Assembly (NCBI RefSeq): GCF_001507335.1
Contig: NZ_LMAH01000001.1
Coordinates: forward strand, 682,001 to 746,000
Length of the DNA: 64,000 bases
Reading direction: 5' to 3'
Source: Chryseobacterium sp. JAH
GTDB taxonomy: Bacteria; Bacteroidota; Bacteroidia; Flavobacteriales; Weeksellaceae
The position numbers and the translations under genes were made by a program. A model generated the notes under the pieces. That model saw only the letters and a program-made list of their open reading frames with translations. It had not been told where the DNA came from and ran no database searches. Each line of letters begins with the position of its first letter. The first letter of the stretch is position 1. Positions 58,463 to 64,000 of the stretch are shown here, piece by piece.

Positions 58463-60473
58463 GCATTGACTTCTGCATCATGTCATTTGTTTTATAATCA
58501 AAACGTGACCGCAAGGGTATAAAAAACTTCAGTGGATTTTTCAGGAAATATCTGAAAATCTCTCTGTAAATCTCACTTACCTCTCCAAAATTCAACTTTC
58601 TAGATCTGAACGCCAGAAACATAGAAAGGCTGAAACTTACCAGAAAGTTAAAGAATCCTATAATAAAAACCGTAAGCAAAGCAATCCAGAAAGTGTAGGA
58701 ATCTACATTGAAATCTTCTCCATAAAGTCCTAAAGCAAAGTTTCCGGCTGCAAAAGTAATATGACGGATATCTAAATCTAATCCGAAAAACAGACCTACA
58801 GGAGCAGTCGCTCCTAAAAACACCCCAAACCAAAAATTGGAAACAATGCCTGCCCAGTTTTTAGCATAATATTTTGAGAGATTATTGGCAAACTTAGCAC
58901 CGAAAACTCTTTTAATTGACTGATTTTTAGCAATTCTGTCGGGAATCTGGAAAAAAATTGAGTTATTTCCAATATTACCCGATATAATTCCAGAGATAAA
59001 AAGATAAAAACCGGCTATACTTGCATGAAGAATCGCTTTAGAATTAAAAGGATCTAAATCTTTCAAAAGTTTTTCGGATTTCTCGACAGCGATATTTTGG
59101 GAGAAAAACACATCCAATCCGTAAATAATTGCTAGAGCAACGGGAAATGCAAATAAAACATTCCCAACAAAAGCAATAAACTGACTCCTGAATAATTTCG
59201 ATACCAAATCGGCAAATTCTGTATTATTTCTTTTGGTATTTCCCTGTTCAGAAAGAACCTTGGTCATCGTCGCAGCCGTCATAGCTGGCTGTTTTGTTGC
59301 TAACGTAAACCCCATCAAATAAATCATCACAAATCCCATCGCATAATTTAAAGAATATAAAAACGCATGGAAAAAGTCGCTTCCGGGCATAAAACCGTAG
59401 AGCATTTTCAGAACGCATAGCGCTCCTACAATGACGCCTCCCCCACTTGCTTTATAAAACATCTTCATGTACTGCTTGCGATTTGAGGTGATGTAATGAC
59501 TTCCTGTCTCCGCAGTATGATTGGTAATGAGGTGAGAAATCATCCTCGTACTGTCATTGAAAAGTTCTGAGATGTTATTTTTGTGAGATTTATAACTTAA
59601 GACATTAAACATTAACTGTTTAGATTTAATGATAACATCTTCGTTCTGATCAATTACAAGCAATTGTACAATCTCGTAAATTCTTTGAGTCTGCTGGCGA
59701 ATTTTCAGAAGAGCCTGATTGATTTTCCCTGAAATACCATATTTGGATGAGTTTTTAAAGGCAATATTTACAAAATCCAAACACTGCTCAATATAGATCT
59801 TTATCTGCTTGTATCTGCTGTCCTTTGAGTTTAATTGAATCTCAGGATTAGTCTTAAATTGTTCAGCCAAAGCCTCCAACTCATTTTGTAAAGCTAAAAA
59901 TGGGTTATCAAAATTCCTATATTCTGGTGCCATTCTTACAACTTCAACTTCTAAAGCCATCCCTGTAACCCGCCATGAAAGAATATTCATAGAGAAAATA
60001 AGCTCCCTCTTAACTTTAGGTTTTTGGATAAAATCTGTAAGCCCCAAAATCTGAAAAAATTCATCCATTTCATTTTCAGGAAGATTGTGGAGATACTCTA
60101 GATCTTTTTTAGGTCTGAAACTGATATTGTCAACCAAATACCAAACTGTTTTCTCATTTTCTACCGGTGGCAGAATTTTATTAAGAATTCTTTTTTTTAA
60201 TTCCGGGAAAAAGGCATTTTCAGATAAGATATTGGCTTCAGTAAGAGATAAATTAAAGGGTCGGCCTTCAAAGATGCTGTGAACATAATATCTGAAGTTT
60301 TCAGCTAAGTTAGGATTTTCTTTAAAGCAATTCAGAACGTCGGTAAAATCGGCTTTCTTGATGCTCTCCAAAAACTCTGCAAAAGGTTCCAGAGAAAGGG
60401 TTTCATTCTTAAAAGAAAAATATTTTTTAAGAACAGATTCAAAATCTTTTGTACTTGAACTGAGAAATTTCAT
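58440..60473 (-). CDS. PF10136-family polytopic membrane protein (annotated site-specific recombinase)
   Basis: 677 residues. The N-terminal 320 are soluble and helical (SKYGISGKINQALLKIRQQTQRIYEIVQLL). The C-terminal half has many hydrophobic segments (GGGVIVGALCVLKMLYGFMPGSDFF; LYSLNYAMGFVMIYLMGFTLATKQPAMTAATM; FWIALLTVFIIGFFNFLVSFSLSMFL). This is the family once named for a gonococcal putative site-specific recombinase (Gcr), but nothing like tyrosine- or serine-recombinase motifs is visible. Membrane function is more likely. It follows mtgA by 13 bp, so it is probably in the same operon, and overlaps DUF721 tail to tail. Confidence 0.82.
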   Translation of the reverse strand: MKFLSSSTKDFESVLKKYFSFKNETLSLEPFAEFLESIKKADFTDVLNCFKENPNLAENFRYYVHSIFEGRPFNLSLTEANILSENAFFPELKKRILNKILPPVENEKTVWYLVDNISFRPKKDLEYLHNLPENEMDEFFQILGLTDFIQKPKVKRELIFSMNILSWRVTGMALEVEVVRMAPEYRNFDNPFLALQNELEALAEQFKTNPEIQLNSKDSRYKQIKIYIEQCLDFVNIAFKNSSKYGISGKINQALLKIRQQTQRIYEIVQLLVIDQNEDVIIKSKQLMFNVLSYKSHKNNISELFNDSTRMISHLITNHTAETGSHYITSNRKQYMKMFYKASGGGVIVGALCVLKMLYGFMPGSDFFHAFLYSLNYAMGFVMIYLMGFTLATKQPAMTAATMTKVLSEQGNTKRNNTEFADLVSKLFRSQFIAFVGNVLFAFPVALAIIYGLDVFFSQNIAVEKSEKLLKDLDPFNSKAILHASIAGFYLFISGIISGNIGNNSIFFQIPDRIAKNQSIKRVFGAKFANNLSKYYAKNWAGIVSNFWFGVFLGATAPVGLFFGLDLDIRHITFAAGNFALGLYGEDFNVDSYTFWIALLTVFIIGFFNFLVSFSLSMFLAFRSRKLNFGEVSEIYREIFRYFLKNPLKFFIPLRSRFDYKTNDMMQKSMPTKFEDQ

Positions 60474-60486
60474 TAGTACAAAGATA

Positions 60487-61131
60487 CTATTTCAAACTCA
60501 CATTTCTCATTTGTCGCATAATCCAGTTATGTTTCTTTCTTAGATAGGCTGAAGGATTTTTAGGATCATATTTTTTGGGATTCGGTAAAACCGTCGCAAT
60601 CCATGCTGCTTCTGAGGTATTGAGATCTTTTGATGACTTTCCAAAATAATATTGTGAGGCTGCCTCTACACCGAAAACTCCCTGCCCCATCTCAATAGAA
60701 TTCAGATATCTTTCTAGAATGATGTCTTTAGACCAAACTTTTTCGATAATGAAAGTATACATCGCTTCCAGTCCTTTTCTAATCCAGCTCCTTCCCTGCC
60801 AAAGAAAAACATTTTTTGCCGTCTGCTGAGAAATGGTACTTCCACCTCTGAGTTTTTTGCCCTTTTCGTTGTTCTTCATCGCTTTTTCGATTGCCGTATA
60901 ATCAAATCCGTTATGATTAAAAAACTTTTGGTCTTCGGATGCAATCACCGCTTTCTTCACATTATTTCCCATTTCGTCGTAGGAAATATAATCACGGTTC
61001 AGCTTTCCATACTCGAAAAGTCCACCGATCTGTGTAATGGTGATGGGTGGATTAAAAAATCTTCCCCAGATGATGAATACTACGTTCAGAACAAGAACGA
61101 TAAAAATGATTTGCTTTATTTTCTTCCACAT
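60487..61131 (-). CDS. mtgA: Monofunctional biosynthetic peptidoglycan transglycosylase
   Basis: Polymerises lipid II into glycan strands (GT51). The 214 residues have one N-terminal membrane helix (about 5-23), the catalytic Glu66 in ASEDQKFFNHNGFD, the signature RGGSTISQQTAKN (95-107) and EKVWSKDIILERYLNSIEMGQGVFGVEAASQYYFGK. No transpeptidase domain is present, which separates it from class A PBPs. Inner membrane, facing the periplasm. Upstream of the PF10136 gene by 13 bp, and 40 bp after the binding-protein gene. Confidence 0.95.
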   Translation of the reverse strand: MWKKIKQIIFIVLVLNVVFIIWGRFFNPPITITQIGGLFEYGKLNRDYISYDEMGNNVKKAVIASEDQKFFNHNGFDYTAIEKAMKNNEKGKKLRGGSTISQQTAKNVFLWQGRSWIRKGLEAMYTFIIEKVWSKDIILERYLNSIEMGQGVFGVEAASQYYFGKSSKDLNTSEAAWIATVLPNPKKYDPKNPSAYLRKKHNWIMRQMRNVSLK

Positions 61132-61148
61132 ATGCTAAAAAACTAGTG

Positions 61149-61156
61149 CAAAAATA
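61149..61156 (-). promoter_or_regulatory. Candidate -7 promoter element of mtgA
   Basis: Minus strand TATTTTTG (TAnnTTTG), 17 bases before the mtgA ATG. A promoter inside the run of three genes is possible. Confidence 0.35.
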
Positions 61157-61171
61157 AAAAATTCCTTCGAT

Positions 61172-62218
61172 CTATTGTAATTCTTTCATGTAGGTCAGCT
61201 GATAATTAGGCAAAAGGTCTGGGTGAAGGATCTTTATATAATCTTTTAGGATAAGATCTGCTCGCACCACTCCGCTTTCAAAAAAATCATTTGATTTCTT
61301 CTTTTCTTTTGCTGTGACACCATAAATTTTTCCTTTGTGAAAAACGTCAAGCTTATCGTAATAAGGATTGATATTCAACAGTTCTTTTTTAGAAAGATGG
61401 TTTCCAACGTTGACCCAGTATTGAGTTTGTTTTGACTTTGAGTACACTTCTTCAAAACTCATGGTAACTGCTTTTTCATCAGTATTATTTTTCAGGATAT
61501 AATCTGCATTGGCATCGGCAATATAATTTGCAGTAAACGTTTTTCCGCCTGGCATATACCAAATATCACCATACATTTCGTTCGCCAAAACTTTGGGTTT
61601 TGACTTTGATTGAAAAGCTATTTTTTTTAAGTCCTGATAATCTTTCTCAATCTCTAAATATCTCTTTTCTGCAATTTCCTGCTTTCCTAAAAGCTTTCCG
61701 AATAACTTGATATAAGCAGTTTTTTCTAAAGGATTTTGCTCCAGATATTCATCCAAAAAAACAACCTGAATACCGTTATTCTTTAAAAGCTGATAGGTAT
61801 TATCAAAACTTGCGATGTAGTTTGTAAAAATTGCGTCGGGTTTTAAAGAAATTATTCTTTCAACATCATATTTTTGCTCGTTTCCAATGTTCTGAATTTT
61901 TCTCTGTGTTATCAAATTATTAATTTTTTCAGAATAAATATATTCAGGACTTGCAACTCCGACAACCGCATTTTCTGCCCCAATTTCAGAAACAAACCCC
62001 AACAAGCTGGCATTCAGAAAAATAACTTTCTTTAAAGGAAGTTGATCGGCTTTGAAATCATATTTAAATTTTCCTGACTCAAAATGAAAATTACCGACTT
62101 CTTCTTTATAGCTGACTTTTGAAGATAAAGAAACAACATTATTGAGTGATTTTTTTTGCTCTTGTTTACAGCCGATTAGCGATAAAAATGCAATAAATAC
62201 TAAAAATTTGACTTTCAT
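61172..62218 (-). CDS. ABC transporter substrate-binding lipoprotein (Fe/cobalamin type)
   Basis: 348 residues with a lipoprotein signal (MKVKFLVFIAFLSLIGC, Cys17). The mature part has the two-lobed PF01497-type pattern: VVGVASPEYIYS, NIGNEQKYDVERIISLKPDAIFTNYI, NNGIQVVFLDEYLEQNPLEKTAYIKLFGKLLGKQEIAEKRY and PKVLANEMYGDIWYMPGGKTFTANYIADANADYILKNN. It would bind a chelated iron or cobalamin compound in the periplasm. No permease or ATPase gene is adjacent. No cobalamin riboswitch was seen upstream. Confidence 0.86.
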   Translation of the reverse strand: MKVKFLVFIAFLSLIGCKQEQKKSLNNVVSLSSKVSYKEEVGNFHFESGKFKYDFKADQLPLKKVIFLNASLLGFVSEIGAENAVVGVASPEYIYSEKINNLITQRKIQNIGNEQKYDVERIISLKPDAIFTNYIASFDNTYQLLKNNGIQVVFLDEYLEQNPLEKTAYIKLFGKLLGKQEIAEKRYLEIEKDYQDLKKIAFQSKSKPKVLANEMYGDIWYMPGGKTFTANYIADANADYILKNNTDEKAVTMSFEEVYSKSKQTQYWVNVGNHLSKKELLNINPYYDKLDVFHKGKIYGVTAKEKKKSNDFFESGVVRADLILKDYIKILHPDLLPNYQLTYMKELQ

Positions 62219-62242
62219 CTTTCAAAGAAAGCAAAAAAGTCT

Positions 62243-62250
62243 TATATTTG
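62243..62250 (+). promoter_or_regulatory. Candidate -7 promoter element of tRNA-Arg
   Basis: TATATTTG (TAnnTTTG) ends 15 bases before the mature tRNA start, overlapping the start region of the divergent binding-protein gene. Confidence 0.55.
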
Positions 62251-62265
62251 CAAACCTTTAAAAAA

Positions 62266-62339
62266 GGCCTCGTGGCGCAACTGAATAGCGCATCTGATTA
62301 CGGCTCAGAAGGTTACAGGTTTGAATCCTGTCGAGGTCA
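62266..62339 (+). tRNA. tRNA-Arg (anticodon ACG)
   Basis: The 74-nt sequence folds as a tRNA: acceptor GGCCTCG with CGAGGTC (one G-U pair), anticodon stem TCTGA/TCAGA with loop TTACGGC giving anticodon ACG (Arg, CGN codons), and T-arm ACAGGTTTGAATCCTGT. The discriminator is A62339. No CCA is encoded. It is preceded by a TATATTTG promoter element and followed by a strong terminator, so it is transcribed singly. No duplicated 3' end or integrase marks it as an attachment site. Confidence 0.95.
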
Positions 62340-62345
62340 CAAATT

Positions 62346-62376
62346 TTAAACCGCTTTAATTAGCGGTTTTTTTTAT
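62346..62376 (+). terminator. Terminator after tRNA-Arg
   Basis: AAACCGCT-TTAATT-AGCGGTTT followed by a run of T's, 9 bases beyond the tRNA. Confidence 0.85.
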
Positions 62377-62421
62377 CTTTAAAAATAGAATCAAAATTAC
62401 CTCAATCTTAACATTGTAAAA

Positions 62422-62449
62422 TTGGAGTTAAAAAAAAAATCTATTTTTG
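62422..62449 (+). promoter_or_regulatory. Candidate promoter (TTG and TATTTTTG)
   Basis: TATTTTTG at 62442-62449 with a TTG at 62422-62424, 17 bases apart (consensus about 19). It lies 77 bases before the secreted-protein start, inside the region that a longer frame would translate. Confidence 0.4.
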
Positions 62450-62526
62450 TCGGAGAAAAAGTTGTTGTTTATGGTAGAATAATTAATTTAGCACTACCAT
62501 ATCACATTAATAGAAAAAACAATCAC

Positions 62527-63099
62527 ATGAGAAAAATAATTCTACTATTTGCCTGCATGTTCAGCATATCTGCTTTTTCGCAGATTAAAGTACTGAAGAA
62601 TGAAACCTTGGTGGAAATCGGCAAGGAAAACTCCGTAGGTCTTTATAAAAAAGAAAACAGGTTTACATTTAACTATCAGGATATTAACACTAGTAATCTC
62701 AATACTTTCAGATCGTTCTCTTTTATGGATGTAAATGGAGATGTAGCTGGGCTTTATAAAATGGTAACCGACGGTTTCATCGATGAGCCAGTTGGAAATG
62801 TAACACTGGAACTTCCAAATGACATTATTGAGCTTCATTATGAAAAAAACTACGGACAGCCAACTGTACAGTTTATCCAGTTCATCAATAAAAACAGAAA
62901 GTACGTTGGGAAATCACAATTTCTAAATAAAAAGCAGATTGACAAAATTTTCGGAATAGGAACTTCGAAAGCAGCTTTGTACAACAAGCCAAGACAGCAG
63001 ACAAATACTGTTTCTAACATGGCAACGACTCAAAATCATACCAATGAAGGGGCAACACCCACAAAAACAGCGACACCAAAAAAGAAATCAAGAAAATAA
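62527..63099 (+). CDS. Secreted hypothetical protein with basic tail
   Basis: I chose the ATG at 62527 because it gives a signal peptide (MRKIILLFACMFSISAFSQ); the frame reaches 35 codons further but carries promoter-like sequence. The mature protein of about 170 residues has strand-rich segments (VLKNETLVEIGKENSVGLYKKENRFTFNYQDI, FRSFSFMDVNGDVAGLYKMV) and a Thr/Asn/Lys-rich C-terminal tail ending KKKSRK, probably flexible. Function unknown. Its tail is followed by a terminator and then a GldA-like gene. Confidence 0.6.
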   Translation: MRKIILLFACMFSISAFSQIKVLKNETLVEIGKENSVGLYKKENRFTFNYQDINTSNLNTFRSFSFMDVNGDVAGLYKMVTDGFIDEPVGNVTLELPNDIIELHYEKNYGQPTVQFIQFINKNRKYVGKSQFLNKKQIDKIFGIGTSKAALYNKPRQQTNTVSNMATTQNHTNEGATPTKTATPKKKSRK

Positions 63100-63123
63100 T
63101 TCTTATTTTTTTTAAACAATACT

Positions 63124-63152
63124 CAACTCATTCATGCGAATGAGTTTTTTTA
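63124..63152 (+). terminator. Rho-independent terminator
   Basis: ACTCATTC-ATGC-GAATGAGT with a following T-run, 26 bases beyond the secreted-protein stop. Confidence 0.8.
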
Positions 63153-63155
63153 TTT

Positions 63156-63163
63156 TATTTTTG
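63156..63163 (+). promoter_or_regulatory. Candidate -7 promoter element of the GldA-like gene
   Basis: TATTTTTG (TAnnTTTG), 21 bases before the ATG and overlapping the end of the preceding terminator tail. No -33 TTG at the usual distance. Confidence 0.4.
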
Positions 63164-63184
63164 TAAAAAGATTATCCAAAAATT

Positions 63185-63895
63185 ATGTCTCTTCAAGTAA
63201 TCAATTTAACCAAAAAGTTTGCTGAACAAACTGCACTCAACAATATCAACATTTCAATTGAAAAAAATGAAATCATCGGTCTTCTCGGTCCCAACGGTGC
63301 GGGAAAATCAACGTTGATGAAATCTATTGTGGGTGCCTTGAAAATTGATGAAGGTGAAATTATTTTTAACGGAAAAAATATTTCTGAAAACGAAATTGAA
63401 AGCAAAAAAAACATCGGTTTCCTGCCGGAGAACAATCCGTTGTATCTCGAAATGTATGTGAAAGAATACCTGCAGTTTGTTGCAAACATTCATAAAATTT
63501 CTGAGGAGAGAGTGAATGAAGTAATCGAGTTGGTAGGAATTACTCCTGAAAAATCAAAAAAAATCGGTCAGCTTTCGAAAGGCTACAAACAGAGAGTCGG
63601 TTTGGCTCAAGCAATTATTCATCAGCCTGATCTGTTGATTTTGGATGAGCCAACAAATGGTTTAGATCCCAATCAGATTCTTGAAATCAGAAATGTTGTG
63701 AAAGAAATTGGCAGAGAAAAGACTGTTTTACTTTCCACACACATTATGCAGGAAGTTGAGGCACTTTGTTCAAGAGTGATTTTAATTCATAAAGGAAATA
63801 TTCTTCAGGACTGTGCAATTGAAGAATTTAAAGGAAAATTCAACAGTTTGGAAGAGGCTTTTGCTAATTATACGCAGACACAACCAATTTCTTAA
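63185..63895 (+). CDS. gldA: ABC transporter ATP-binding protein, GldA-like
   Basis: 236 residues with Walker A GPNGAGKST (35-43), signature LSKGYKQR (130-137), Walker B LLILDEP (150-156) and the H-loop His186. The stretch GFLPENNPLYLEMYVKEYL and GLDPNQILEIRNVVKEIG strongly resemble GldA, the ATPase of the gliding-associated GldAFG transporter. At 236 aa it is about 60 residues shorter than the GldA proteins I recall, which have a longer C-terminus. The stop (TAA 63893-63895) is clean. gldF and gldG are not adjacent in the window, so a general export role is the alternative. Confidence 0.72.
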   Translation: MSLQVINLTKKFAEQTALNNINISIEKNEIIGLLGPNGAGKSTLMKSIVGALKIDEGEIIFNGKNISENEIESKKNIGFLPENNPLYLEMYVKEYLQFVANIHKISEERVNEVIELVGITPEKSKKIGQLSKGYKQRVGLAQAIIHQPDLLILDEPTNGLDPNQILEIRNVVKEIGREKTVLLSTHIMQEVEALCSRVILIHKGNILQDCAIEEFKGKFNSLEEAFANYTQTQPIS

Positions 63896-63950
63896 ATTGG
63901 CTTTAAATTTGATAACTCTTTGGTGAATAATCTTAAATAACACCAATACA

Positions 63951-64000
63951 ATGATTAAGAAAATTATCCTGAGCGCATGCCTAGTGCCTCTTTTATCTTT
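63951..64000 (+). CDS. Exported protein, partial (5' end only)
   Basis: An ATG at 63951 opens MIKKIILSACLVPLLS, the start of a signal peptide, which runs off the window. A single Cys occurs at residue 10, so a lipoprotein cannot be excluded. The product cannot be named. Confidence 0.45.
   Translation, partial: MIKKIILSACLVPLLS

Noticed and set aside
58440..60473. PF10136 protein as a sign of a mobile element
   Set aside because: No recombinase catalytic motif and a clear membrane protein; the name is historical.
62266..62339. tRNA-Arg as an integration (att) site
   Set aside because: No integrase, no direct repeat of the tRNA 3' end and no island-like genes downstream.
1..64000. CRISPR arrays, phage, transposase or integrase genes, restriction systems
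   Set aside because: None were found on either strand; the repeats seen are dispersed palindromes, not regularly spaced arrays.

Overview
The window looks like chromosomal DNA from a member of the Bacteroidota, most likely a Chryseobacterium-type flavobacterium. The evidence is the AT-rich composition, starts without Shine-Dalgarno sites, -7 elements of the form TAnnTTTG, a SusC/SusD pair, a GldA-like ABC ATPase, a class A2 beta-lactamase of the CGA/CIA/PER kind, and dispersed intergenic palindromes of the type common in these genomes. Most genes are housekeeping or ordinary accessory genes. I see no integrase, transposase, phage gene, CRISPR array or rRNA. There is one tRNA (Arg, anticodon ACG).

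Layout. 1-8.5 kb (mostly minus): a truncated secreted protein, an SDR-like epimerase, a repeat-rich stretch with a DUF6261 remnant and a decayed copy of the hutU tail, hutU between two small membrane proteins, a D-2-hydroxyacid dehydrogenase, a DUF1801 protein and pcm. 8.5-16 kb (plus): a Gfo/Idh/MocA oxidoreductase with a lipoprotein, a secreted GH5 glucanase with a C-terminal binding module, a class A beta-lactamase, 3-hydroxybutyryl-CoA dehydrogenase and a polytopic membrane protein. 16-28 kb (minus): META lipoprotein, pheT, dnaN, (dgkA on plus), GGCT, SGNH hydrolase, an orphan barstar-like protein, purL and purB.

28-37 kb (minus) is a polysaccharide utilisation locus read susC > susD > GH144-type glucanase > esterase > GH3 beta-glucosidase. 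I infer beta-1,2-glucan or a related beta-glucan as substrate. 37.5-50 kb: DUF4197, DUF493, ArsC-like, deoxynucleoside kinase, glutaminyl cyclase, VOC and SRPBCC proteins, a Na+/H+ antiporter, bestrophin, DUF2490, small secreted and membrane proteins, and one clearly broken gene (48637-49159).

50-56 kb holds the most striking pair: a 1967-residue alpha-2-macroglobulin-like protein followed 42 bp later by ecotin, two unrelated protease inhibitors in one apparent operon. The macroglobulin has SADV where related proteins carry the thioester motif CxEQ. 56-64 kb: a UbiA-like membrane protein with recF and a DUF721 protein (plus); a cofactor-binding lipoprotein, mtgA and a PF10136 membrane protein (minus); tRNA-Arg; a secreted protein; a GldA-like ATPase; and the start of another exported protein.

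No wholly new multi-gene system can be demonstrated from sequence alone. The best candidates for follow-up are the ecotin/alpha-2-macroglobulin operon, the glucan locus with its intercistronic hairpin, the decayed hutU tail duplication, and the dispersed palindromic repeat family.
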